Source: CAVUMR01 sp963742715 (lineage in GTDB: Bacteria; Actinomycetota; Actinomycetes; Mycobacteriales; Micromonosporaceae). From it: DNA of 64,000 nucleotides. The DNA lies in the NCBI GenBank assembly GCA_963742715.1, contig CAVUMR010000003.1:1426001-1490000 (forward strand), written 5' to 3'. The notes under the pieces are model-generated. The model made no database searches and was not told the DNA's origin. It was given only the letters and a program-made list of their open reading frames with translations. Positions 49,689 through 61,266 of this stretch are shown here, piece by piece (the stretch's first letter is position 1; each line of letters begins with the position of its first letter). The position numbers and the translations under genes were made by a program.

Positions 49689-51515
49689 GTGGCCGTGCGA
49701 CGGCGGGCTTTGCTCGCCTATGTCCTCACTGCGGGCGTGGTGGCAGCCGGGACGGTCGGACTGTACGCGACACCAGCGTCGGCCGATCCGTTCACGGACC
49801 TGGCAGTACAGGTGGCACCGAGCAACATCGATCTCACCGTGGGCGGCCAGGCCGCGACGCTGGTCGTCAGCGTCGGCGCCTCCGGCTCGGTGGACGGCGT
49901 GCAGGTGGGTATCCGGATACCGCTCGGCGGCGCGGGAGTGGGCATAGCGAGCGCTCCGAACGGATGTACCAGCGCCGGGCAGACCGCGCTGGTGTGCAAC
50001 ATCGGTCACCTCGAGGCAGGCCAGGTACAGCAGCTCAATGTCGGAATCGGCGCACCCGCGCAGAGCAACCTGCAGGCCGGCGAGCGCAAGTCCGACAACG
50101 GTCAGGTCCAGGTCGACGGTCAGGGCGCGGACCCGAACCGCGGCAACAACCAGGCCGAGTTCACCGTGAACCTGACCGGCAACGCGCAGTCGGTCGGCGC
50201 GATCTCCGGCACCGTGATCGACGGCAAGTCCAACAAGCCGCTCGGCAACGCGACCGTCACCATCAAGGACGCCGCCGGCCACCAGGCCAACACAGGTACC
50301 GACGGCCAGGGCAACTTCTCCTACGCGCCACCGGCGAACAACCCGATCTCGCCCGGCCAGATCACGATCATCGCGGCCAAGGTCGGGTACACGTCCAGTC
50401 AGACAGTCAAGGAAGGCCAGTCCGGTCAACCGGTCAGCGGTATCCGGCTGGCCATCGCGCCGAAGGCGGCCAGCGCGTCGGCGAACCCGTCGGCCAGCGC
50501 CGGCGAGTCCGAGCCGGGCCTCGCGCTGCCCAGCGAAAACGGCAGCAGCTCCGACAGCGGTCTCGGCCTGGGCGCCTGGCTGCTGATCATCCTCGGCATC
50601 CTGCTCGTTGGCGGCGGCATCGCGGCGATCGTGCTGCTCACCCGCAACAAGCGGGACGACGCGGAGGACGACGAGGGCGCCGGGCTGCTGCCCGGTCAGC
50701 CGGCGTACGGGGCACCCGGCTACGGCGGTCCGAACGACCAGACCGCGATGTACAACCGGGTGGGCGCCGCCGCGCCGACCACGGCGTACGGTGCGCCGCC
50801 GGACGAGTTCGACCACTACGACGGGTACAGCACCAGCGGGTACGGCAGCGGCAGCGGCTACCGCGAGCAGCCGACCCAGATGTACGGCCAGGAGCCGGCC
50901 ACCCAGAACTACGGCGCTCCCACGCAGAACTACGGCGCCCCGACGCAGAACTACGGGCAGCCGCCGTACGGCGCGCCGAGCCAGAACTACGGCCGGCCCC
51001 CGCAGTCGGGCCCGCCCGCGCAGGACCATCGCCAGCCCACCCAGACGTTCAGTCGGGAGCAGCCCACGCAGTACGGCGGCGCACCCACTTCGGGCAGCGG
51101 CTACGGCGCACCCACCTCGGGCAGTGGCTATGGTGCGCCCACCTCGGGCAGCGGGTACGGCAACGCGCCCACCTCCGGCGGGTACGGCGGGCCGGGCCCG
51201 AACCAGGGCTACGGCGCGACCCCGACCTCCGGCCCCGGGTACGGCGCACCCACCTCGGGCAGCGGGTACGGCGGTACGCCCGGGTACGGCGGTACGCCGA
51301 CCTCGGGCAGCGGGTACGGCGGCGCGCCGACGTCCGGCAGCGGCTACGACCCGGGCGCCCGCCCGGCGCCGCGGCACGGAGCAGGTCCCGGACCCGCGGC
51401 GGGAGGCGGGTACGACCAGCCGACCCGGGCCTGGCAGCCGGGCACCGAGCAGCCGCCACCGGACGAGCGCAACCGCCGGCAGGACCGCGGACCGCTCGAC
51501 TGGCTGGACGGCTGA
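49689..51515 (+). CDS. Membrane-anchored surface protein with a YG/APTSGSG repeat tail
   Basis: About 608 residues: signal peptide (ALLAYVLTAGVVAAGTVGLY, cleavage near ASA-DP), an outer DUF11/CARDB-like beta domain (about 35-165), a carboxypeptidase-regulatory-like domain (GAISGTVIDGKSNKPLGNATV, about 175-255), a Ser/Ala linker, one span (LGAWLLIILGILLVGGGIAAIVLL, about 295-318) and a cytoplasmic tail of almost 290 residues. The tail is built of NYGAPTQ units and then APTSGSGYG units, rich in Tyr, Gly, Gln and Pro. GTG at 49689 follows GGGAGG by eight bases. It stands divergent to the SCP-like gene. Function unknown. Confidence 0.82.
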   Translation: MAVRRRALLAYVLTAGVVAAGTVGLYATPASADPFTDLAVQVAPSNIDLTVGGQAATLVVSVGASGSVDGVQVGIRIPLGGAGVGIASAPNGCTSAGQTALVCNIGHLEAGQVQQLNVGIGAPAQSNLQAGERKSDNGQVQVDGQGADPNRGNNQAEFTVNLTGNAQSVGAISGTVIDGKSNKPLGNATVTIKDAAGHQANTGTDGQGNFSYAPPANNPISPGQITIIAAKVGYTSSQTVKEGQSGQPVSGIRLAIAPKAASASANPSASAGESEPGLALPSENGSSSDSGLGLGAWLLIILGILLVGGGIAAIVLLTRNKRDDAEDDEGAGLLPGQPAYGAPGYGGPNDQTAMYNRVGAAAPTTAYGAPPDEFDHYDGYSTSGYGSGSGYREQPTQMYGQEPATQNYGAPTQNYGAPTQNYGQPPYGAPSQNYGRPPQSGPPAQDHRQPTQTFSREQPTQYGGAPTSGSGYGAPTSGSGYGAPTSGSGYGNAPTSGGYGGPGPNQGYGATPTSGPGYGAPTSGSGYGGTPGYGGTPTSGSGYGGAPTSGSGYDPGARPAPRHGAGPGPAAGGGYDQPTRAWQPGTEQPPPDERNRRQDRGPLDWLDG

Positions 51516-51558
51516 CCCTCGCGCTGGGCGCTGTTCCCGCGCGCCCGGGCGTCGAGGG
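51516..51558. terminator. Hairpin between the surface-protein gene and comB
   Basis: CCCTCG pairs with CGAGGG, and GGGCGC with GCGCCC, in a bulged stem between converging genes. Confidence 0.5.
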
Positions 51559-51592
51559 CGGCGCTACGAGCCGCGGATGAAGGGCGCCCGCG

Positions 51593-52348
51593 CTAGCCGC
51601 GGGTGAAGCCGGCGCCGCGCAACGTCGGCACGGCCGTACTGGCGTCCCGCTCGACCGCGATCGCCACGTCGGCGGCGAAGCCGCCGGTCACCAGCTCGCG
51701 GCCGGACACGCTGCCGACGACCGCAGCCGGTACATCGGGCACCCCGCCGTACGCGGCAAGCGCGGTGGCCGCCTCGACGGACAGCCCGCCGGTACAGTCC
51801 GACAGCTCGTCCAGGATCGCCGCGGCACCGAGCAGGTCCTCCACCGCTGGTCGTAGCGTGCCGTCCGGCCAGCGTTCACCCGCCGCGACGACGCCGATCG
51901 GCCGCTCCTGCGTGCCGTACCCCCGACTCCGCAGCCAGCCCCCGACGGCGGCCGCGTTGCGCAGGCTGCCGGCGACCACGACGCGCCCGGTGGAACTCGC
52001 GGCGGTGCAGATGGTCGATCCGTTCGGCGAGGGCAGGACCAGATCGTCCACCACCGGCGCGGCGGCCAGGGCTGCCGGCGACAGCGACCACGGCCGCTCG
52101 ACGGTCGTCGCCCTCCGGCCGACCGCGACCTCGGCGCCGATCCGCTCGGCGAACTCCGCGGCCTGATCGCTCCACGGAAACGGGTGCACCCGCATGCCGC
52201 GATCCACCGCGACGGTCACCGACGTGGTGAACGACAGGACGTCCACCACGACCAGGACCTCGCACACCCGCGCCAGTTCGGCCGCGCCCGCGAGCCCCCA
52301 GTCGAACCGGACCCCCGAGCCGGGCTGAGCGAAGACCGACGCGGTCAT
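51593..52348 (-). CDS. ComB-family 2-phosphosulfolactate phosphatase-like protein
   Basis: A 251-residue protein of the ComB family. Signature segments are VLVVVDVLSFTTSVTVAVDRG, LPSPNGSTICTAA and VVVAGSLRNAAAVGGWL. The founding member dephosphorylates 2-phosphosulfolactate in coenzyme M synthesis; actinobacterial versions probably act on other phosphoesters. ATG at 52348 is 13 bases after the purL stop, so it is the last gene of the purSQL unit. Confidence 0.9.
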   Translation of the reverse strand: MTASVFAQPGSGVRFDWGLAGAAELARVCEVLVVVDVLSFTTSVTVAVDRGMRVHPFPWSDQAAEFAERIGAEVAVGRRATTVERPWSLSPAALAAAPVVDDLVLPSPNGSTICTAASSTGRVVVAGSLRNAAAVGGWLRSRGYGTQERPIGVVAAGERWPDGTLRPAVEDLLGAAAILDELSDCTGGLSVEAATALAAYGGVPDVPAAVVGSVSGRELVTGGFAADVAIAVERDASTAVPTLRGAGFTRG

Positions 52349-52361
52349 GCCCGGCCCGGAC

Positions 52362-54826
<2,465 letters not shown>

Positions 54827-54830
<4 letters not shown>

Positions 54831-55564
54831 CGGGCCACCGCCGGCTCCGGCTCGGCCGGTCGCGCGCAACCGGGCGTCGCGGCCTTCGTCGCGGTGCCGA
54901 GGTGGGCGAGTACGGAGGTGAACAGTCCGAGCCCGTCGGTGGACGGGCCGGTGAGCGCCTCCACGGCGTGCTCGGGATGCGGCATCAGCCCCACCACGGT
55001 GCCGGACTCGTTGCGGATGCCGGCGATGTCGCGCTGCGAGCCATTCGGGTTGCCGCCGACGTACCGGAAGACCACCCGGCCCTCCGCCTCCAGCGCGTCG
55101 AGCGTACGGGCGTCCGCCACGTAGCAGCCCTCGCCGTTCTTCACCGGTACCACGAGCTCCTGGCCGGCGGTGAAGGTGCTGGTCCAGGCGGTGTCGGCGT
55201 TCTCCACCCGGAGCCGCTGGTCGTTGTTGCGGAAATGCAGGTGGGCGTTGCGGGTGAGCGCACCGGGCAACAGGTGCGCCTCGCACAGGATCTGGAAGCC
55301 GTTGCAGATGCCCAGTACCGGAAGACCGCCGGCCACACCGTCCACAATGGACGTCATCACCGCGGAGAACCGGGCGATGGCACCGCAGCGCAGGTAGTCG
55401 CCGTACGAGAAGCCGCCGGGCAGGATCACACCATCGACGCCGTGCAGGTCCGCGTCGTTGTGCCAGAGCCCCACCGGCTCGGCGCCCGCGAGTCGTACCG
55501 CCCGCAGCGCGTCCCGGTCGTCCAGCGAACCGGGGAACGTCACCACGCCGATCCGCGCGGTCAC
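54827..55564 (-). CDS. purQ: PurQ, FGAM synthase glutaminase subunit
   Basis: A 245-residue class I glutamine amidotransferase. The nucleophile is in GICNGFQIL, with the His-Glu pair in PHPEHAVE and the oxyanion region in PGGFSYGDYLR. It supplies ammonia to PurL. GTG at 55564 overlaps the purS stop by four bases (GTGA), so purS, purQ and purL are translated in sequence. The C-terminal 20 residues are a variable tail. Confidence 0.97.
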
Positions 55565-55905
55565 GTCGAGCCTTCGCCGGTGGGCTGCGGCTCCGGGATA
55601 CCGGCCGGGCCGGCGCCCGCCGCGGCACCCGTGGTCGGTCCGGATTCCGAACCGTCCGCGGAATCATCGGCGCCGTCCAGCCGTACGGTGAAATCTTCGA
55701 TTACCGGGTTGGCGAGCAGCTTGTCCGCGATCTGCCGGGCCAGGTCCAGATCCGGGGCGCCGGCGAACTCGATCTCTATGCGTTTGCCGATCCGCACGGA
55801 CGACACATCGCCCACGCCGAGCCGGGGTAGCGCGTTGGCCACCGCCTCACCCTGCGGATCGAGAATTTCTGGTTTGAGCATGACGTCGACGACGACACGG
55901 GCCAC
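55561..55905 (-). CDS. purS: PurS, FGAM synthase small subunit
   Basis: A 114-residue protein; the PurS core takes the first 80 residues (RVVVDVMLKPEILDPQGEAV, GVGDVSSVRIGKRIEIE, LLANPVIEDFTVRL). The remaining 34 residues are a Gly/Ser/Pro-rich tail. PurS bridges PurL and PurQ. GTG at 55905 has AGGGAG seven bases upstream. It is the first gene of the purSQL-comB unit. Confidence 0.94.
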   Translation of the reverse strand: MARVVVDVMLKPEILDPQGEAVANALPRLGVGDVSSVRIGKRIEIEFAGAPDLDLARQIADKLLANPVIEDFTVRLDGADDSADGSESGPTTGAAAGAGPAGIPEPQPTGEGST

Positions 55906-56014
55906 CCGATGCTCCCTGCTCGTGCTGGTCAGTTCGACAGGCGCAGCACAGCGTACCCGCCTGCCGGCCTGCTCGATTCGGCTGGTCACGAGCCCGGTAA
56001 AGCCCGACGTCGAC

Positions 56015-56037
56015 GCCCCGGCGGTCACCGTCGGGGC
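56015..56037 (-). promoter_or_regulatory. Hairpin in the presumed purS leader
   Basis: A 10-pair stem (GCCCCGGCGG/CCGTCGGGGC, one wobble) with a three-base loop, 110 bases upstream of purS. If transcription starts beyond it, it would be in the mRNA leader and could act as an attenuator. No purine riboswitch consensus was recognised. Confidence 0.3.
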
Positions 56038-56134
56038 TTCGACAGATTGCCATGGAGTCGGACATACGACCGGTCCCGGGTCTGTGATCGGGTACAACTA
56101 CGGTGACACACCGTATCCGAAATGGGGGGACGGA

Positions 56135-56310
56135 ATGGCGATACCCGCCCGAATCGCGGGCGGCGTTGCCGCCGTCACCGCGGCGCTGGGCTGTGGCCGG
56201 CGGCGGCACCCGCGGCGACCGGACCGATGATCACGTATGTCCGAAGTGGGCCCATCTACACCAGCAACGGCTCGACCGAGGTGAAACAGACCCCAAAGAG
56301 TGCACAAGGG
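56135..56310 (+). pseudogene. Frameshifted remnant of a secreted protein
   Basis: ATG at 56135 follows GGGGGG and begins a signal peptide (AIPARIAGGVAAVTAALG). The frame then breaks near 56190 and stops at 56230. The other frame continues seamlessly with LWPAAAPAATGPMITYVRSG and PIYTSNGSTEVKQT, a plausible cleavage site and the start of a TolB-like beta-propeller. Nothing further can be followed past about 56310. A one-base shift followed by 3' loss is the simplest reading. Confidence 0.6.
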
Positions 56311-56354
56311 TTCGCAGCCGGACGTGCGGAGGTTCTGACCAGCCATACCGGCCC

Positions 56355-56430
56355 TGTGGACACGACTGTGGACAGCCCTGTGGAGGTCCGGTGTCTACCG
56401 GGCCCGGAACTGTGGACAACCTGTGGATCG
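56355..56430. other. Cluster of DnaA-box-like nonamers
   Basis: Five TGTGGA-starting nonamers lie at 56355 (TGTGGACAC), 56367 (TGTGGACAG), 56379 (TGTGGAGGT), 56411 (TGTGGACAA) and 56422 (TGTGGATCG). The fourth is the reverse complement of the consensus DnaA box TTGTCCACA. The steps are 12, 12, 32 and 11 bases, close to one helical turn for neighbours. There is no gene in this stretch. Confidence 0.5.
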
Positions 56431-56490
56431 GCCGCCGCTGGGCGGTGGCCACGGTCAACCGCCGCGGTCCGGGTGCGGTGGCGCCGCAGG

Positions 56491-56518
56491 GCCCCCGCGC
56501 AGGTTCGCGCGCGGGGGC
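56491..56518 (-). terminator. Hairpin terminator after the small secreted protein gene
   Basis: GCCCCCGCGC pairs perfectly with GCGCGGGGGC around an 8-base loop, ten bases beyond the stop of the minus-strand gene. Confidence 0.75.
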
Positions 56519-56527
56519 CTCTGCGCC

Positions 56528-56917
56528 TCAGCTCACGCTGTGCGCGGCCAGCCCGTTGTAGCAGTCGGGGATGACCAACGACCCGGAGACGTCGAGCGCG
56601 TCGAGGCGGGACCAGCCGTAGACGCCGGTGGTCCTGTCCAGGAGGTAGAACCAGAGGGCGTCGTTGGTGTTCAGGACGGCACAGTGGACGTCGATCCCGT
56701 GGCTCGGATAGCCGAGTCCGCGGCTGCCGCAGTCGGTGTACGGACCCGCGTGGATCCTGGTCCCGGTCAGGAAGTGGATGCCGCCATCGTGGTAGATGTC
56801 AGGGTGGGTGCTCCAACCCGCGCAGTGGGAAGCTGCCGCGGCCGGGCTACCGGACACGAGCAGGCCGCCCAGGGCAAGGGCCAGCGCCCCCGCCAGGGCA
56901 AGAAGCCGAGATCGCAT
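56528..56917 (-). CDS. Small secreted protein, SH3-like
   Basis: A 129-residue exported protein with a clear signal peptide (LLALAGALALALGGLLVSG, cleavage near AAA-SH). The mature part has four cysteines (SHCAGW, TDCGSRG, VHCAVL, PDCYNG) likely forming two disulfides, and WFYLLDRTTGVYGWSRLDAL resembles an SH3-type fold seen in small secreted actinobacterial proteins. The function is unknown. It starts about 155 bases from the divergent AfsR-like regulator. Confidence 0.78.
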   Translation of the reverse strand: MRSRLLALAGALALALGGLLVSGSPAAAASHCAGWSTHPDIYHDGGIHFLTGTRIHAGPYTDCGSRGLGYPSHGIDVHCAVLNTNDALWFYLLDRTTGVYGWSRLDALDVSGSLVIPDCYNGLAAHSVS

Positions 56918-57072
56918 TGACTGAGTTCCTTCCGTCGGGTTCAGTCCGCCGCGGTACCGGGCATCCCGCGGTGACTATCGTGCGAAGCGCCCTGCGCGAA
57001 GATGTCGCTCGTTCCGGTCGCGCCGGTACGAGCCCGAGCCTGGCGACGACGTATGGGAAAAAACTTGGCGGG

Positions 57073-60000
57073 ATGTTGGTGAGCGACCGGTCGATGAAGT
57101 CGGAGCGGCCGGACCTGCGGCTGCTGGGCCCGGTGGAGGTCCTCTCCGGCGGTACCCGCGTCGACCTCGGGCCGCCGCAGCAGCGGCACCTGCTGGCCGC
57201 GCTGCTCGTCGACACCGGCCGGGTGGTCGCCGTGGACACCCTGATCGACCGGTTGTGGGACACGCCGCCGGCCGAGGCCCGGCGCAACGTGTACGGCCTG
57301 GTCACGCGGCTGCGGCGGGCACTGGCGCCGGTCGCGGCCGGCGACGGCGCGGTACAGGTGGTCCGCCGCAGCGGCGGGTACGTGTGCGACGCCGAGCCGG
57401 ACCAGGTGGACCTCCTGCGGTTCGGGCGCCTGGTCGACGCGGCCCGCCAGCCGGACCACGCGGTCGCCGACCGCATCGCGCTGCTAAACGAGGCGCGCGG
57501 ACTGTGGGCTGGCGTACCGCTGTCCGGGCTGTCCGGTTCGTGGGTCGCGCGGACCCGCCAGAGCTACCAGCGCCGGTACGTCGAGGCGACGGTGACCTGG
57601 GCGTACGCCAAGCTCGCGGCTGGCGAGCCGGACGAGGTGACCGGCCCGGTGCGGGAGCTGGCCGGCGAGTACCCGTTCGTCGAGTCGCTGCACGAGGTGC
57701 TGATGCGGGCGCTGCGGGCGGCCGGACGCCCGGCCGAGGCACTGGAGGTGTTCGCGGCACTGCAGCGGGAACTGGCCGAGCAGCTCGGCACCGATCCGGG
57801 ACCGGACATCCAGGCCGTACACCAGCGGATCCTGCGCGGCGAGCCCGACGCTCCGAGCGGCGGCGGGACCGCCCGAGCGGTGACCGCGGCCGGGCCCGCT
57901 CCCACCGCGTGGACGCCGGTCGTGCCGGCCCAACTGCCCGCCGACGTGGCCACCTTCACCGGGCGCTCCACCGCACTCGCCCAGCTCGACGCCGTACTGG
58001 GCCGCTCCCGCGCCGACGCCAGCCCGCCGCCGGTGGCCGCGGTGACCGGCACCGCGGGAGTCGGCAAGACCACCCTGGTGACCCACTGGGCACATCGGGT
58101 CTCCGACCAGTTCCCGGACGGTCAGCTCTACGTGGACCTGCGCAGCTACCCGCGTACCGAGGGGTCGACCCTGTCCGCGTCCGACGCCCTGGCAATCCTG
58201 CTCCGCGGGATGGGCGTCCCCGCCGATCAGGTACCGCGGGACGAGCAGGCGCGGGCCGGGCTGTACCGCTCGACGCTGGCCGGACGGCGCGTGCTGGTGA
58301 TCCTCGACGACGCGTACGCCGTCGACCAGGTAGCCCCGCTGCTGCCCGGATCCCCCGGCTGCCTGGTTGTCGTCACCAGCCGGCATGACATGCCCGGACT
58401 GATCGCGGTACAGGACGTCGAGCCGGTGCTGCTCGACGTACTCCCGGCGCAGGATGCCGAGCTGCTGCTGCGGCGGATCGTCGGTGCGGCACCGGTGGCC
58501 GCCGAACCGGAGGCCGCTGCCGAGCTGGCCGCGCTGTGCGGGTACCTGCCACTGGCGCTGCGGATCGCCGCCGCCCACGTCGCCCGGCCGCCCCGGTGGC
58601 AGCTCGCCGACTACGTACGCCACCTGCGGCGGGACCGGTTCGGCGCGCTCGCCACCGGTACCGACCGGCACACCGCCGTGGACTCGGCGCTGCACCTGTC
58701 CTGTACGGCCATCGAGCCCGAACCGCGGCGGCTGTTCCGGCTCATGGGCATCGCGCCCGGCTACGACATCACGCCGCTGGCGGCCGCGGCGCTCACCGGC
58801 CAGGACTTCGACCAGGCGAGCCGGCTGCTGGACCGGCTGGCCGGTGCCCACCTGGTCGAACAACGGGTGCGCGGCCGGTACGGCTTCCACGAGCTGCTCC
58901 GCGGGTACGCCGCCGGCCAGTGCCGGGACCAGGACGATCCGGCCGAGTGCGCGTTAGCGGTACGCCGGCTCGTCGGCTTCTACGAGCGGACCGCGAGCGC
59001 GGCCGCGGACCTCGCCGCGCCGCGCGCGATGCGGCTGCCGCCCCCGGCGGCGGACCTCGGTGGTACGCCGCTGATCTTCGACCAGCCGGCCGAGGCGTCT
59101 GCCTGGCTGGATGCCGAGCGGGGCAACCTCGAAGCGATCGGCCGGTACGCCGCGGCACATGGACCGTACGAGGTGGCGTGGCAGCTTGCCGACGCGCTGC
59201 GCCAGTACTTCTGGCTCAGCCGGTCGACCCGCGAGTGGCTGGCCATCACCGAGGCGGGCCTGCGGGCGGCCGTCGCCGCGGGCGACCGCACCGCCGAAGC
59301 GGTGACCCGTGGCCACCTGGGCGTGGTGCACTGGACGACAGGAGACTTCGCCGCCGCGCTGGAGGAGTTCGAGCGGGCCCTCCACCTCGACCAGCAGCTC
59401 GGGCTCACCGACCGGGCAGCCGGAATGCTCGGCAACATCGGCTCGATCCACCGGGAGACCGGCAACCTCGACCAGTGCCTGGACTACACCGAGCGGGCCT
59501 GCGAGGTGTTCCGGAAGAGCGGCAACCGGCTCGGCGAGGCGAACGCCCGGATCACGCTCGCCGGGATGTACGAGGACCACGGCCAGTTGGACCGGGTCGC
59601 CGAGGAAGCCGCCTGGGCGCTGCGCATCTACCGTCAGGAAAACAACCAGGACGGAATGGGCAGTGCCCTGCTGTACCTCGGCAGCGCGGCGCTGAAACGG
59701 GGCGAATGGTCCGCGGCGGTCGGACTGGCCGAGCAGGCGGCGGACACGTTCGAGCAGCTTGGCGCCCCGCTGGGACACGCGTGGGCACTCCAGCTCATGG
59801 GCGAGGCCGCGCTCGGCCTCGGCGACCTCGACCACGCCCGCCGCGCCGCGGACGGGGCAGTGCAGCTGGCCCGGCAGGCCGGCAACGACCTCGGCCGAGC
59901 CGAAGCGCTGGTGGCGCGCGCCGCCGTCGACCAGGCGGACGGACAACCCGAACAGGCGTACCGGCGGTACACCGAGGCGCGGTCACTGGCCCGGGCCGGC

Positions 60001-60312
60001 GGCACGCCCCTGCCCGAGGTGAACGCGCTGCTCGGCCGGGCCCGGCTACCCGCTCATTCGGCCGGTGCCGCCGCGTCCGACTGGCGACCCGCCGACGACG
60101 CGGCCACGGCGCTGGACGCCGCCCGCCGGGCCGGGTACCGCCTGCACGAAGGTGAGGCGTTGATATCGCTGGCCCGGATCCGGTTGGACGCCGGTGACCT
60201 GGACGACGCCGCCGCCCACGCCGGCCAGGCTCTGGAGGTCCTCGCCGGGACCGGCGCCGAACCGCTGATCGCGGCCGCCAGCACGATCGTGGCCCGCGCC
60301 GTACCGGCCTGA
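57073..60312 (+). CDS. AfsR/SARP-type regulator with NB-ARC and TPR domains
   Basis: About 1079 residues: an OmpR-like winged helix (LRLLGPVEVLSGGTRVDLGPPQQRHLLAALL, about 13-100), a BTAD domain (to about 255), an NB-ARC ATPase with P-loop GTAGVGKTTLV (about 323) and ILDDAY, a winged region, and C-terminal TPRs (GHLGVVHWTTGDFAAALEEFERAL onward). Such proteins activate secondary-metabolite or developmental genes. The start is uncertain: ATG 57073, GTG 57079 or ATG 57094. Its target is unknown; the divergent secreted-protein gene is the nearest candidate. Confidence 0.92.
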   Translation: MLVSDRSMKSERPDLRLLGPVEVLSGGTRVDLGPPQQRHLLAALLVDTGRVVAVDTLIDRLWDTPPAEARRNVYGLVTRLRRALAPVAAGDGAVQVVRRSGGYVCDAEPDQVDLLRFGRLVDAARQPDHAVADRIALLNEARGLWAGVPLSGLSGSWVARTRQSYQRRYVEATVTWAYAKLAAGEPDEVTGPVRELAGEYPFVESLHEVLMRALRAAGRPAEALEVFAALQRELAEQLGTDPGPDIQAVHQRILRGEPDAPSGGGTARAVTAAGPAPTAWTPVVPAQLPADVATFTGRSTALAQLDAVLGRSRADASPPPVAAVTGTAGVGKTTLVTHWAHRVSDQFPDGQLYVDLRSYPRTEGSTLSASDALAILLRGMGVPADQVPRDEQARAGLYRSTLAGRRVLVILDDAYAVDQVAPLLPGSPGCLVVVTSRHDMPGLIAVQDVEPVLLDVLPAQDAELLLRRIVGAAPVAAEPEAAAELAALCGYLPLALRIAAAHVARPPRWQLADYVRHLRRDRFGALATGTDRHTAVDSALHLSCTAIEPEPRRLFRLMGIAPGYDITPLAAAALTGQDFDQASRLLDRLAGAHLVEQRVRGRYGFHELLRGYAAGQCRDQDDPAECALAVRRLVGFYERTASAAADLAAPRAMRLPPPAADLGGTPLIFDQPAEASAWLDAERGNLEAIGRYAAAHGPYEVAWQLADALRQYFWLSRSTREWLAITEAGLRAAVAAGDRTAEAVTRGHLGVVHWTTGDFAAALEEFERALHLDQQLGLTDRAAGMLGNIGSIHRETGNLDQCLDYTERACEVFRKSGNRLGEANARITLAGMYEDHGQLDRVAEEAAWALRIYRQENNQDGMGSALLYLGSAALKRGEWSAAVGLAEQAADTFEQLGAPLGHAWALQLMGEAALGLGDLDHARRAADGAVQLARQAGNDLGRAEALVARAAVDQADGQPEQAYRRYTEARSLARAGGTPLPEVNALLGRARLPAHSAGAAASDWRPADDAATALDAARRAGYRLHEGEALISLARIRLDAGDLDDAAAHAGQALEVLAGTGAEPLIAAASTIVARAVPA

Positions 60313-60325
60313 CCGCCGGCGCGCG

Positions 60326-61249
60326 TCAGGCGTCCCCGAGCAGCCGGTCGAGGTCCACATCGGTCGGCAGGGCGGCCTGCGCGCCCAGCCGGGTGGTGGC
60401 GAGCGCCCCGGCGGCGCAGCCCCGGCGTACCGCATCGGACAGCTCGCGGCCGGCGGCGAGGGCCGCGGCGAGCGCCCCGCAGAACGCGTCCCCGGCACCG
60501 GTGGGGTCCACGACCTCGACCGGAATCGCCGGCTGCGCGGCAACCCCGGTGGCCGTCGCGACCAGCGCACCCCGGCCGCCGAGCGTCACGACGGCGGCCA
60601 CCGGGCCGTACCCGAGCAGGCCGGCGGCGAGCCGCGGCCAGTCCGCGACCGCGCCGTACCCGGCCAGCGCGAGCGCCTCGGTCTCGTTGACCACCAGCAC
60701 GTCGACCAGGGCCAGCAGCTCGGTGACCGTGGGGTCATCCGCCGCCGGCGGGGGTGCCGCGTTCAACACCACCCGGGCGCCGGCCGTACGGGCGACCCGC
60801 GCCGCCAGGAGACACGCTTCCGGCGGGATCTCCAACTGCAACACCACCACGTCACCCGCGGACAGCTCCGCCGCGAGCGGGTCGAGAGTCGCGCCGTCGA
60901 GCATCCGGTTGGCGCCCGGCGACACCACGATCGTGTTCTCGCCTTCGGAGGCCACCACGATCATCGCCAGGCCGGTGGTCGCGCCGGCGATCGTCGCCAC
61001 CCGGTCGGTGCGGATGCCCTCCGCGGCCAGGTTCTCCCGTACCCGGTCGCCGAACGTGTCCGCGCCCACCGCCGCGTACAGCACCGTGTCGGCGCCGAGC
61101 CGGCGGGCGGCAACCGCCTGGTTCGCGCCCTTGCCGCCGGGCTGTACCACCGCGTCCGCGCCGAGCACCGTCTCCCCGGCCGTGGGCAGCCGGTCGACTT
61201 CCGCGATCAGATCGATGTTCGCGCTGCCCACCACCACGACACGGCTCAC
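60326..61249 (-). CDS. rbsK: Ribokinase
   Basis: A 307-residue PfkB-family sugar kinase. It has GSANIDLIAEVDRLPTAGET, the ribokinase PGGKGANQAVAARRLG, LQLEIPPEA, NAAPP, and the catalytic DPTGAGDAFCGALAA with the base Asp. It phosphorylates ribose to ribose-5-phosphate, feeding PRPP and purine synthesis. GTG at 61249 lies 17 bases after purB, so the two are probably co-transcribed. It converges with the AfsR-like gene 13 bases away. Confidence 0.93.
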   Translation of the reverse strand: MSRVVVVGSANIDLIAEVDRLPTAGETVLGADAVVQPGGKGANQAVAARRLGADTVLYAAVGADTFGDRVRENLAAEGIRTDRVATIAGATTGLAMIVVASEGENTIVVSPGANRMLDGATLDPLAAELSAGDVVVLQLEIPPEACLLAARVARTAGARVVLNAAPPPAADDPTVTELLALVDVLVVNETEALALAGYGAVADWPRLAAGLLGYGPVAAVVTLGGRGALVATATGVAAQPAIPVEVVDPTGAGDAFCGALAAALAAGRELSDAVRRGCAAGALATTRLGAQAALPTDVDLDRLLGDA

Positions 61250-61266
61250 GGGGCCCCGCCGACGCG

